Source: Alphaproteobacteria bacterium (GTDB lineage Bacteria; Pseudomonadota; Alphaproteobacteria; Rs-D84). Taken from it: a DNA stretch of 64,000 nucleotides. Each line of letters opens with the position of its first letter. Position 1 is the stretch's first letter. Positions 50,702-59,178 of this stretch are shown piece by piece. The notes beneath the pieces were generated by a model. That model ran no database searches, was not told where the DNA came from, and worked only from the letters and a program-made list of their open reading frames with translations. The DNA lies in NCBI GenBank assembly GCA_017463185.1, contig JAFTPS010000008.1, positions 110,192-174,191 of the forward strand, given 5' to 3'. Made by a program: the position numbers and the translations under genes.

Positions 50702-53296
50702 TTATACCAGGCGTCGTACCATATTGATTGGCACAATCATCAACGCCAACCCAAAAACAGTTGCCCATTGTGTCATTGTCAGTGGTGCTAGTTGCAACAC
50801 CGCACCCCCGAATGAGACACACAGTCCGGTTGCCGCTATCACGCCAAACGCCACTGCAATAAACATAGGATTGTGGCGCAACCGTGCAAACAAATTAAAT
50901 CCATCCACGCGCACACAAAATCCGTTTATAATTGCCATAATTACCAATAATGCAAAACGTGCCGACATATAGGCCTCTGCTGTATTGAATATGTTACGAA
51001 CAGCGGGTATTTCCAATAATCCAAATACACAAACAAAACCAATTGTTGTCCATATAACCTGGCTCAAAACCCCACGGGACAACAGCGGTGCATTTTTTCC
51101 CTGGGCGGGTTCGCGCATATATTCAGGACGCGCGGGTTCGCCACCAAATGCCAGGGAATTCAAACTGTCCATAACTATATTTATAATCAGAATCTGTACC
51201 GCTGTAAATGCGTCAAACCCCATTAGTATTGGAAACAAGATACTTAAAATTACCAATGCAAAGTTTATAGGTAATTGGAATTTAAGAAAATTTATTACAT
51301 TATGTACAAATGTTCGTCCCAACAAAATACAATTCGCAATAGACAGGAAATTATTATCGGTAATAATTATATCACAGGAATCTTTGCAAACATCTGTACC
51401 GTCGCCCATTGCAAAACCGACATCTGCGCGTTTTAATGCCGGTGCATCATTCGTTCCGTCACCACACATACCAATACACAGATTTAAACTCTGTGCTAGT
51501 TTAACCACACGCAGTTTTGTATCTGGGGTTGCGCGTGCAATGACTTTTATCTGCCCCAGTTTTTTTAATGCTTCTTTGTCTGACATTTTGTCTAAATCAG
51601 TGGATGTTATTGCTATATCATCTGGCGCAGATATAATTCCGCAGTCGTTTGCAATAGCGCGTGCAGTATCCAGAATATCCCCGGTTATCATCATAACCTG
51701 AATTCCGGATTTTCGCATAGTTGTCACAACATCAGCCACGCCATCACGCACCTGGTCGCGCATTGCAACCAATGATATAAATACCAAATCATCGGGCAAT
51801 GTATTTTCCTCTTTTACCCACGATGTGCTGTATGCCGTCGCCACCAGGCGCATAGCCCGTGCGGCATTTTGTTTAATCATTTTTTCAATATCCGCACGTG
51901 CCAATGGTTGAATTTCCCCCGATAGACCGATTTGATATTTTGCGTGTGCTAAAATAACCTCTGGCGCGCCCAGGTAATGGACCACGTCTTTATCCACCCG
52001 TGCGGCGGCAAATTTATTTGCACTGTTAAAAATAATTCGTTCCGCAACAGTGTTTTCGGATTGGATTTTTGAAATATTTTTTGCAATAGGGCGTGTCGCC
52101 ATAAATAATGCGCGACTGGTCAGGTTACCACCTACAATATTTCCCACTGGGTCGTATGTCGCCCCGGTTGTCAACGCTATGTTTTTGATAAATATTTCGC
52201 TCACTGCACTGTCCGCACCAAATCCAATATCGTCGCCCGCCGCGGTAAAGTTATGAACAGGTTCCAAATATCCGCGTGTCAGTGTGCCGGTCTTGTCCGT
52301 GCACAGAATTTGAATGTTGCCGGCCTCTGGTATTTTATTGGGATTCTTGGCCAGGATATTGCTTTTTATCATCGTTGCAACATTTTGACTGGTAATAATC
52401 CCAATTATAAATGGCAGGCCCTCTGGCACGGCGGCAACAAAAATAGTCAATGCCACCGTCAGCGCACTAAAAATCATATACAACGCACCTGCGTCGGCGG
52501 ATATACCACTGGTGTGAATATTTACAATCAACAACACTATAAATATAATTGTTGCACAAACAGAACCTATTTTACTGATTACCGCCGCCAGATTATCCAA
52601 TTGAATCTGCATAGTGGTTTTTACTTCGTCTATGGAATGCAGGGATGTCATAATCTTGGCGTTTTCGGTTTCTGAGCCAACACGTGTAACACGCATTTTG
52701 CATTCGCCACTCAATACAGTTGTTCCGGCAAAGACACTAAAATTATCCGTATAATTATCTGCGGTAATCGGTGCAGTGCGATCGTATTTATATCCCGCCA
52801 CCACGGGCGATTTTTCGCATTCAGCACTTTCACCATTTAATATAGCGTTGTTGACACTGATATTGCCATCAACAACATATCCGTCCGCACATATTGTTTC
52901 GCCCGCACGCAAAATAACAATGTCACCCACAACCACATCAACACTGCTCAGACGGCAAACCACGCCATCACGTACAACATCGGCATATTGAATGGCGCAT
53001 TTTTGGCGCAATTCTTCGGCACTTCGTTGCCCTTTTAATTTTGTGGCAACGGTTGTGGTTGCCACCACCCCCAGAACGACACCAATACCAATAGCCTCGT
53101 ACACGCTGCCATACCCCAGGATGCTAAGCGCAATGAACATAAACATCATTACCAACAGAATCAGGTTTAATTTATCCTGAAAAACTTCGCGAAAAAAATA
53201 CCAGGCGGATTTTAATTTTGGCCGTGGCATTTCATTGATACCATATTTTTCCCGACTGGCGATAACCTGTGCTGCGTTTAATCCGTTTAAGTTCAT
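50702..53296 (-). CDS. P-type ATPase, calcium-transporting type (P2)
   Basis: The 864-residue ion pump has 'AAQVIASREKYGINEMP' as the cation-ATPase N-terminal domain, an actuator loop with 'LNGESAECEK' (TGE-type motif), the M4 signature 'VAAVPEGLPFIIGI', phosphorylation site 'CTDKTGTLT', 'MCGDGTNDAPALK' hinge, and about ten membrane helices. The M4 PEGLP motif fits P2 Ca2+ pumps. The C-terminal autoinhibitory tail of eukaryotic plasma-membrane pumps is absent. It probably expels Ca2+ across the inner membrane. A terminator pattern is not clear at its end. Confidence 0.87.
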   Translation of the reverse strand: MNLNGLNAAQVIASREKYGINEMPRPKLKSAWYFFREVFQDKLNLILLVMMFMFIALSILGYGSVYEAIGIGVVLGVVATTTVATKLKGQRSAEELRQKCAIQYADVVRDGVVCRLSSVDVVVGDIVILRAGETICADGYVVDGNISVNNAILNGESAECEKSPVVAGYKYDRTAPITADNYTDNFSVFAGTTVLSGECKMRVTRVGSETENAKIMTSLHSIDEVKTTMQIQLDNLAAVISKIGSVCATIIFIVLLIVNIHTSGISADAGALYMIFSALTVALTIFVAAVPEGLPFIIGIITSQNVATMIKSNILAKNPNKIPEAGNIQILCTDKTGTLTRGYLEPVHNFTAAGDDIGFGADSAVSEIFIKNIALTTGATYDPVGNIVGGNLTSRALFMATRPIAKNISKIQSENTVAERIIFNSANKFAAARVDKDVVHYLGAPEVILAHAKYQIGLSGEIQPLARADIEKMIKQNAARAMRLVATAYSTSWVKEENTLPDDLVFISLVAMRDQVRDGVADVVTTMRKSGIQVMMITGDILDTARAIANDCGIISAPDDIAITSTDLDKMSDKEALKKLGQIKVIARATPDTKLRVVKLAQSLNLCIGMCGDGTNDAPALKRADVGFAMGDGTDVCKDSCDIIITDNNFLSIANCILLGRTFVHNVINFLKFQLPINFALVILSILFPILMGFDAFTAVQILIINIVMDSLNSLAFGGEPARPEYMREPAQGKNAPLLSRGVLSQVIWTTIGFVCVFGLLEIPAVRNIFNTAEAYMSARFALLVIMAIINGFCVRVDGFNLFARLRHNPMFIAVAFGVIAATGLCVSFGGAVLQLAPLTMTQWATVFGLALMIVPINMVRRLV

Positions 53297-53383
53297 TGTG
53301 ATTTTATTCCTTGTTTAAATTACAGCGGATTTTACAACATCATAAATAAAATTTACAATATAATTTTACGGTTCTTTAATAAA

Positions 53384-53406
53384 TAACGCCCCATCGGGGC
53401 GTTTGT
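53384..53406. terminator. Terminator after the ferredoxin gene
   Basis: Stem ACGCCCC-ATC-GGGGCGT, T-runs on the minus strand side and A-rich flank. Confidence 0.75.
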
Positions 53407-53407
53407 T

Positions 53408-53584
53408 TTATTCGTGTGCAATTGCACCAACCGGACAAACCGCGGCGCATGTCCCGCACGACATACATTTATTCGGGTCAATTACACATTTGCCGTCTGG
53501 GGCAATGGAAATTGCCATCGCAGGACATGCCCCCATACAGGTATGACAGCCGATACATTTATTTGGGTCAATTTTATAAGCCAT
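53408..53584 (-). CDS. Ferredoxin with two 4Fe-4S clusters
   Basis: The 58-residue protein carries two C-x2-C-x2-C-x3-C-P motifs, 'CIGCHTCMGACP' and 'CMSCGTCAAVCP', each following 'DPNKC'. It is a clostridial-type low-potential electron carrier. An AGGAG site lies upstream of ATG 53584. It is short and easily missed in automatic calls. It lies 33 bp after the BI-1 gene and may be co-transcribed. Confidence 0.93.
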   Translation of the reverse strand: MAYKIDPNKCIGCHTCMGACPAMAISIAPDGKCVIDPNKCMSCGTCAAVCPVGAIAHE

Positions 53585-53617
53585 TTTATTTTTCTCCTAT
53601 TTTTTGTACTTATAATT

Positions 53618-54325
53618 TTATTCGCGATTAAACAAACTCAACAAATACTGGAACATTGCTACAAAGGAAATGTACAGATGCAATGCACCCAACACCGCCA
53701 ATTGATTCTTTTGCGTATCGTCCCCAATAACTGCATATGCGCGTTTCAGGTTCTGCATATCATACGCCGTGAATAGGGCAAAAATCAACACGCCGATAAA
53801 GCAAACGATTGTACCAAATGCACCACCCATAATTGCCGGCCATATAAATGACACTATTCCAACCAAAATCAATCCAATCATACCCATTGTCAGAAATATT
53901 CCCAAAAATGACAGGTCTTTAACCGTTTTATAACCGAACAGTGCCATACAAGCAAACATTGCGGCCGCAACAACAAACGCCATCAGGATAGACCCAGGAT
54001 TTACCGCCAACGCGACCGCAATCAGTGGTGTCATTGTTACGCCAATTAAAACGGCGTACAGCCCTAATAATGCCGCCGCAGTACTTGGTTTCATGCTAAA
54101 TACACGTACTTGGGCCCAGATTGATAACGCCAATCCACCAAACAACAGGATGTAATAAAAGCCCGAAAATCCAGTTCCACTAAACAACATTCCCAACAAT
54201 GTTGGTGACATCAGGGTTATAAACGATGCTGTTGCGGTCAATGCAACGGCACCAAACATCAATGCAAAAATGCGTTTCAGATACAGTTCTATACCGCCAC
54301 CGGTTGATTTTTTTGTCTTGGTCAT
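53618..54325 (-). CDS. Bax inhibitor-1/YccA family membrane protein
   Basis: The 235-residue protein has seven membrane helices and the BI-1 end 'IFALFTAYDMQNLKRAYA..GDDTQKNQLAVLGALHLYISFVAMFQYLLSLF'. Acidic residues in the last loops resemble the pH-gated Ca2+ leak site of the family. It lies near the Ca2+ ATPase gene, which suggests a link to calcium handling, as inference. Confidence 0.92.
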   Translation of the reverse strand: MTKTKKSTGGGIELYLKRIFALMFGAVALTATASFITLMSPTLLGMLFSGTGFSGFYYILLFGGLALSIWAQVRVFSMKPSTAAALLGLYAVLIGVTMTPLIAVALAVNPGSILMAFVVAAAMFACMALFGYKTVKDLSFLGIFLTMGMIGLILVGIVSFIWPAIMGGAFGTIVCFIGVLIFALFTAYDMQNLKRAYAVIGDDTQKNQLAVLGALHLYISFVAMFQYLLSLFNRE

Positions 54326-54398
54326 AAAATATTCTCCTTGTTATTTACCGAATATATAATACAATCGGTTTATATTTTCAAGACCAAAAGGATTTAAT

Positions 54399-54587
54399 AT
54401 GGCATATGAAAAACTTGATTTGCGTTCTCGTCCACCTAAGGCTGCTGTTATAGCCGATTTGAAAAAGCAATTAAAGGATGCAACCGCCAAACTGGAACAA
54501 AAAATGGCGGTAAAGGACGAAAAATCGGTTAAGAAGTTGCAGGAGATTATCCAAGCTTTGAACGAAACAATTGCACGCCAACAATAA
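54399..54587 (+). CDS. Small coiled-coil protein
   Basis: The 62-residue product is helical with heptads in 'IADLKKQLKDATAKLEQKM' and 'VKKLQEIIQALNETIAR'. AAAAGGA lies upstream of the ATG. It is not recognised and is followed by another coiled-coil gene and lgt. Confidence 0.7.
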   Translation: MAYEKLDLRSRPPKAAVIADLKKQLKDATAKLEQKMAVKDEKSVKKLQEIIQALNETIARQQ

Positions 54588-54607
54588 TATTTTCAAAGGT
54601 TTTTAAT

Positions 54608-54868
54608 ATGAATGATTTTTACAGATGCAGTGATGCTGCGCGTCAGGCCTCAGACGCGGCATTCAAACGCGAATTAAAAAATAACGACGAATATCTGCAC
54701 GGCCGTATGGTTCATCGCACTTCTATTGCGGGAATCCAGGCAAAACACGCGGAAATTCAGAATAAAATAAAGGTTTTACAATCCAAAACAAAACCGGATA
54801 TGGCCCAGATAAATCGCCTGACCGAAATATTGGCACTGCTGGAATCAACGCTGTCGCGTTGCCACTAA
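54608..54868 (+). CDS. Second small coiled-coil protein
   Basis: The 86-residue helical product contains 'HAEIQNKIKVLQSKTKPDMAQINRLTEILALLESTL', which resembles in layout the C-terminal half of the preceding small protein (a helix pair of similar spacing). AAAGG site. The function is unknown. Confidence 0.68.
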   Translation: MNDFYRCSDAARQASDAAFKRELKNNDEYLHGRMVHRTSIAGIQAKHAEIQNKIKVLQSKTKPDMAQINRLTEILALLESTLSRCH

Positions 54869-54893
54869 TACTTTTGTCGCAGTGGGGGGATAA

Positions 54894-55691
54894 ATGGCAA
54901 TAGTACTGGACCCAATTTCACCGGTTGCTTTTTCGGTGTTCGGACTGGACATACGTTGGTATGCGTTGGCATATATTGCGGCGTTTGTTGTTGGATATTT
55001 TGTATTTAAATATCTGATATCGCGTCGCGATGGTATGTTTGCGCTGGACAAAAAGCAACTAGATGACCTGTTGACTGCGGTTATTCTGGGGGTAATTATT
55101 GGTGGTCGCTTGGGGTATGTTCTGTTTTATAATTTGCCATTTTTCTTGTCACATCCCCTGGAAATTTTGGCTGTTTGGCACGGCGGAATGAGTTTCCACG
55201 GTGGGCTGATTGGTGTAATCTGTGCTGTATTCTTATTTTCCCATAAATGTAAAATAAATCCTTGGGCTGTGTTGGATGTTATGTCTGTCGTCGCGCCCAT
55301 AGGGTTATTTTTTGGTCGTATTGCCAATTTTATAAATATGGAAGTTATGGGTCGCCCCACAGATTCGGCTTTTGGTGTTGTATTTGTTGGCGAAACGCCA
55401 ATTCCCCGTCATCCCAGCCCATTGTACGAAGCCGCAACCGAAGGGATTTTGTTGTTTATAATAATGTTTTGTTTGTATCGTTTTACAAATTTACGCAATC
55501 GTCCCGGGGCATTGGGCGGAATTATGGGGATGTCATATGCGGTATTTCGTATGTTTTGTGAACAATTTCGTGCGCCCGATGTACAAATTGGTTTTTTGAC
55601 GACCTGGGGGCTGACGATGGGACAATTGTTGTCCGCCATAATGTTTTTTGCAGGCGCCTGCATTTTTGCATTTGCAATGCGTAAAAAATGA
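54894..55691 (+). CDS. lgt: Prolipoprotein diacylglyceryl transferase
   Basis: The 265-residue inner-membrane enzyme attaches diacylglycerol to the lipobox Cys. It has seven hydrophobic segments, 'GGRLGYVLFYN', 'GGMSFHGGLIGV' with the essential His, the Lgt signature 'GRIANFINMEVMGRPT' and 'PRHPSPLYEA'. It lies after the two coiled-coil genes. Confidence 0.95.
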   Translation: MAIVLDPISPVAFSVFGLDIRWYALAYIAAFVVGYFVFKYLISRRDGMFALDKKQLDDLLTAVILGVIIGGRLGYVLFYNLPFFLSHPLEILAVWHGGMSFHGGLIGVICAVFLFSHKCKINPWAVLDVMSVVAPIGLFFGRIANFINMEVMGRPTDSAFGVVFVGETPIPRHPSPLYEAATEGILLFIIMFCLYRFTNLRNRPGALGGIMGMSYAVFRMFCEQFRAPDVQIGFLTTWGLTMGQLLSAIMFFAGACIFAFAMRKK

Positions 55692-55726
55692 TGTACAATA
55701 TGCCCCGTTGACTGTTTTAGGAAAAC

Positions 55727-55749
55727 AGTTTCGGATGGTTGGCAGAGCG
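55727..55749 (+). repeat. Partial copy of tRNA-Ser 5' end
   Basis: These 23 bp are identical to 55861-55883, which include the first 17 bases of tRNA-Ser. The downstream sequence is different, so this is a truncated tRNA fragment. The 111 bp between the two copies hold a strong imperfect hairpin around ACATGAC-CTAT-GTCATGT (about 55795-55824) and a smaller CGGTTT/AACCG hairpin. Confidence 0.75.
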
Positions 55750-55866
55750 TGTTGAGATGAGCGTGTCTTGACTACGAAGCGTCAGCGAAGTGGAGTGTGA
55801 ACATGACCTATGTCATGTGAACACCAAAACCGTCGGTTTGAAAGAACCGCCGGCAAATATAGTTTC

Positions 55867-55956
55867 GGATGGTTGGCAGAGCGGTCGAATGCGGCGGTCT
55901 TGAAAACCGTTGAAGGGGCAACCCTTCCGGGGGTTCGAATCCCTCACCATCCGCCA
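55867..55956 (+). tRNA. tRNA-Ser (anticodon TGA)
   Basis: Acceptor GGATGGT (55867-55873) pairs with ACCATCC (55946-55952), the discriminator is G, and CCA is encoded. The anticodon loop contains TGA, and a long variable arm (AAGGGGCAACCCTT) marks a serine tRNA. It is 90 nt long. Confidence 0.95.
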
Positions 55957-55963
55957 TAAAAAT

Positions 55964-55990
55964 TAAATGCCCAGTGGGGCATTTTATTTT
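55964..55990 (+). terminator. Terminator after tRNA-Ser
   Basis: Stem AAATGCCC-AGT-GGGGCATTT followed by TATTTTT. The ~165 bp to the cvpA terminator hold only a short frame (to TAA near 56109) with protein-like codons but no ribosome site. Confidence 0.8.
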
Positions 55991-56156
55991 TGTATTGTGA
56001 CGCCTGTCCATTGGGGCGATTGACCCTGATGGTGGGTGCCGATGCGCTGGTTGGATTATGGACCACGGGCCATCGTTATTATGGTGCGGGCATTTTACCC
56101 ATGGCATAATTTGGTAATACCGCTGTTTATCTTTACCACAATTTAACTTTGACCAT

Positions 56157-56184
56157 TCAAAAATCGCCCATTGGGCGATTTTTT
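56157..56184. terminator. Terminator after cvpA
   Basis: Stem AAATCGCCC-ATT-GGGCGATTT with T-run. Confidence 0.88.
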
Positions 56185-56953
56185 ATTCAGTTTCGTCAAG
56201 GGTTGCGGATTCGCGTTCCTCGGCCGCACGGGCAGCGGTTTCAATTTGCAACAACTGATTTTCCAATGCCGTGCGTTCCGATGATTTATAACCAGTTTCA
56301 TCAGACACAGCTGGTGCGTCGGGTGTTTTCGCCGACGGTGCAACCGGCATCGCGGAATCAGATTTTATACGATCCACAATAGCGGGATTTATCAAGTTAT
56401 TAAAAATTTCCTGCGCTTCGTGGGTGCCGGCCATATCGCGTGCCAGCAATTTATTTTCAGGACCTGGAAAGAACCATTCATCCAGTTTTACGGCGGTCAC
56501 CTGCATAATTGGGCGGGTGCGCGACTGGGTCAACCACTGCGGCATATGCGGCGCGTCTGAGTAGTACCACAATGCCCCCCAATAGAACAATCCCATAACA
56601 ACAATACCGCGAATAATTCCAAAGATTACCCCCAGGGTTTTATCCGTGACATTCATTATACTGTCCTGGATTTTATCACGCAATTTCTGGTTCAGGAAAC
56701 CGACCAGCAACAATATTACAAAGAATACAATGAAATATGATGCAACCAGTGTACCAACCGTGGAATCGGTCAGTCCAAACCAGGACTGTAATAATTCATC
56801 CAACCAGGGCGATGCAAATCGCGCTGCAATTGCGGCAACGACCCACGACAGTGTTGCAATTGTTTCATACACACCGCCACGAATCCAAGCCCAAATTGTG
56901 GACGCCAATATGACGCCCACATAAATATAATCAAGTGTTGTTAAATCAAACAT
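56183..56953 (-). CDS. cvpA: CvpA family membrane protein
   Basis: The 256-residue product has four hydrophobic helices and the CvpA pattern 'TLDYIYVGVILASTIWAWIRGGVYE' and 'DKTLGVIFGIIRGIVVMGLFYWG'. The C-terminal ~90 residues are soluble, with a predicted coiled coil 'ERTALENQLLQIETAARAAEER'. In E. coli CvpA is needed for colicin V production and bile tolerance; the exact role is open. Confidence 0.9.
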   Translation of the reverse strand: MFDLTTLDYIYVGVILASTIWAWIRGGVYETIATLSWVVAAIAARFASPWLDELLQSWFGLTDSTVGTLVASYFIVFFVILLLVGFLNQKLRDKIQDSIMNVTDKTLGVIFGIIRGIVVMGLFYWGALWYYSDAPHMPQWLTQSRTRPIMQVTAVKLDEWFFPGPENKLLARDMAGTHEAQEIFNNLINPAIVDRIKSDSAMPVAPSAKTPDAPAVSDETGYKSSERTALENQLLQIETAARAAEERESATLDETE

Positions 56954-56984
56954 TATTTTATCCGATTTGATTTATTGGGATTGA

Positions 56985-57581
56985 TTATTTCTTTTTATCC
57001 TTGCGTACCAAGACATAGCCCAAGCCAGCAACCAATACAATCAACAGACCCCAGAACCAAATCACATTACCACCTTCACTTTTTTTTTCCGCATCCACGG
57101 TGGCAGGTTCTGCATTTTGTGTGGCCGCAGCAGCGTTGTATTCAACAATTGCCTTTACACGATCTGCGTGTTCGGCTTTGAAAGATTCAGCGTTATCAGC
57201 CAAAGCTTTTTTATTTTCAGCGGCTGTTGCCTTTTGTTCATCAGACAGGTCAACTTCTATCATTTCACGCAATTTATCCTGCATAAAATCAGCATAACCC
57301 TGTTCACATTTGTCGCCAACAACAATTACAGGCACACCACCAGATTCAAATTCACATTTCTTTAATGCTTCCTGGAATGCTGGCAGATTTGCCTGGTCCA
57401 TAACATTTACCTCTGTCACGACCAAATCTGGATATTCATAAATCAATGTACTGGAAATAAATTCGCGTGCGTGATGACAATGTGGGCAAGTTGGCGAATG
57501 ATAAATTGTGATATTCGCCGCAGATGCAGCACCCACAAATGCCATACCAAAAATTGCAGACAAGATTGATAATTTTTTCAT
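56985..57581 (-). CDS. Membrane-anchored periplasmic thiol-disulfide protein
   Basis: The 198-residue product has a signal peptide (to about 22), a glutaredoxin/thioredoxin-like fold with C32-P-H-C35 ('YHSPTCPHCHHAREF') and the cis-Pro loop 'GGVPVIVVGD', then a helical Ala/Glu-rich linker and a C-terminal membrane helix ('VIWFWGLLIVLVAGLGYVLV') with a basic tail. It probably handles disulfides of exported cysteine-rich proteins, several of which are coded in this window; that link is inference. Confidence 0.85.
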   Translation of the reverse strand: MKKLSILSAIFGMAFVGAASAANITIYHSPTCPHCHHAREFISSTLIYEYPDLVVTEVNVMDQANLPAFQEALKKCEFESGGVPVIVVGDKCEQGYADFMQDKLREMIEVDLSDEQKATAAENKKALADNAESFKAEHADRVKAIVEYNAAAATQNAEPATVDAEKKSEGGNVIWFWGLLIVLVAGLGYVLVRKDKKK

Positions 57582-57716
57582 ATTTTCTCCTTTAATTTAA
57601 CAATCCGATTATAGAAAATATATTTAGATACGCGCAAGCAATTTTTCATAAATTTATTCCCATTGAAAAATCAGACAAATTTGCACAATATTTTACTAAA
57701 CCAACGGAGAGAACAT

Positions 57717-58304
57717 ATGTTCACTTTATCACAATTTCCCCTGCCCTGGGCGACGGACGCATTGGCACCATATATTTCCCAGGATACAATTGAAACACAT
57801 CACGGTAAACATGTGGCGACATACATCAAAAATCTGAATGATTTAATTATGGGTACGGAATACGAATCGGTGGCATTAGATGAGATTATAAAAAAATCAG
57901 CCACAGATAAAAATGCACAAAAGATTTTTAACAATGCCGCCCAGGTATATAATCACAACTTTTTCTTTTCGGGAATGTGCCCGAAATGCACCGCACAAAT
58001 CCCAACAGAGATACTAGAAGCCTTTGGCAGCGTGGATAATTTCAAGGAACAATTTAAATCATCCGCCAGCAGTTTATTCGGCAGTGGATATACCTGGCTG
58101 GTGCGGGATGGGGATTCATTAAAAATTATAAATACCGCAAATGCAGACACGCCCATTGCACATAATATGAAACCAATTTTAACCATTGATGTATGGGAGC
58201 ATTCATATTACCTGGACTATAAGAACCGACGCGGTGATTTTATAGATGCATTTTTAGACAACCTGGTAAATTGGAATTTTGTGGCAGAGAATTTGAAATA
58301 TTGA
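57717..58304 (+). CDS. sodB: Superoxide dismutase, Fe/Mn type
   Basis: The 195-residue enzyme has metal ligands His28 ('THHGKH'), His80 ('QVYNHNFFF') and Asp/His in 'DVWEHSYYLDY', with gateway Tyr36 and Gln76 placed as in iron enzymes. After the second ligand a C-x2-C ('GMCPKC') replaces the usual 'NCLAP' stretch. The start at 57717 has a GGAGAG site. It is divergent from the thiol-disulfide gene. Confidence 0.92.
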   Translation: MFTLSQFPLPWATDALAPYISQDTIETHHGKHVATYIKNLNDLIMGTEYESVALDEIIKKSATDKNAQKIFNNAAQVYNHNFFFSGMCPKCTAQIPTEILEAFGSVDNFKEQFKSSASSLFGSGYTWLVRDGDSLKIINTANADTPIAHNMKPILTIDVWEHSYYLDYKNRRGDFIDAFLDNLVNWNFVAENLKY

Positions 58305-58420
58305 TACCCGGATTTTCTGGGTATTAATGTTTTGAGCCAGGAGATATGATTTTTATTTTTTAATTGCAATATTTTTCATACAAATTACAATGTAATTACA
58401 ACGAACTTAAAGGGGGCGAC

Positions 58421-58936
58421 ATGCGCAACAATATTACCCTTACAGTGCCATATTTATTAAAACGCACAAAATCAATATCATCTACTAATCATAGTTCAAT
58501 AATAAAATATAAAATGGGGTGGTTTGACGATTTGTTTAAAGACACCAATAATAATAATGATACAAATAATAATGATTATAACAAGAGCAATGATTCTGGC
58601 GCAAGCATAAATTGGGATTTATACGATACAATAAATAATCAAAACAAAGAACCAGAGGACAGAGGCACAATAGAAGTTCCTGCAAATGCAGAAACTGTTA
58701 TATACGAATCACCAGACGGCGAAACTTATGAAATTTCAATTTCAGATTTAATTGAAGCTGATGACGACAACGAAATAGAACATACCTCTGCAAAAAATAA
58801 AAGAGCCCCTATTTTAGAACCAAAACAATCTGTTCGTCCTATGAACAAATTACGCAAGACAATAAAAAGGCCACAATTTAGACTACCGCAGCCATCTGTT
58901 ATTATGACACAGCAACGATTTTCGTACATTCGTTAA
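58421..58936 (+). CDS. Unknown Asn/Asp-rich protein
   Basis: The 171-residue product starts at ATG 58421 with an AAGGGGG site. It has an Asn/Asp run (DTNNNNDTNNND), an acidic centre and a basic C-terminus ('RPMNKLRKTIKRPQFRLPQPS'). The N-terminus is weakly hydrophobic and is not a clear signal. It is not recognised and is probably largely disordered. A small gene follows. Confidence 0.62.
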   Translation: MRNNITLTVPYLLKRTKSISSTNHSSIIKYKMGWFDDLFKDTNNNNDTNNNDYNKSNDSGASINWDLYDTINNQNKEPEDRGTIEVPANAETVIYESPDGETYEISISDLIEADDDNEIEHTSAKNKRAPILEPKQSVRPMNKLRKTIKRPQFRLPQPSVIMTQQRFSYIR

Positions 58937-58960
58937 AAAAATATAAAAAAGGAGGAAGAT

Positions 58961-59152
58961 ATGTTAAAGAATAATATTCTGACGCCGGAAATCATTGAAT
59001 CAATTGATAACACAATTCGTTTGATGAAAAATCTGAAACTGGATAACGAACAAGATAAAAAACATATTGAGGGACGAATTGCAACCCTGGAATGGTTAAA
59101 GACTGGACAAGGCGGTAAAATCGTCGTAAACATTCCAAAGAATCAAAATTAA
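58961..59152 (+). CDS. Small unknown helical protein
   Basis: The 63-residue product begins at an ATG with a strong GGAGGA site 7 bases upstream. It is mostly helical ('ESIDNTIRLMKNLKLDNEQDKKHIEGRIATLEWLK'). No family is recognised. A terminator follows at once. Confidence 0.72.
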   Translation: MLKNNILTPEIIESIDNTIRLMKNLKLDNEQDKKHIEGRIATLEWLKTGQGGKIVVNIPKNQN

Positions 59153-59178
59153 AAAATCCCCATTATGGGGATTTTTAT
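59153..59178. terminator. Bidirectional terminator
   Basis: Stem AATCCCC-ATTAT-GGGGATT with A and T runs, between convergent genes. Confidence 0.88.

Noticed and set aside
55808..56107. Minus-strand 99-codon frame across tRNA-Ser
   Set aside because: False translation of a serine tRNA on the reverse strand, with no ribosome site.
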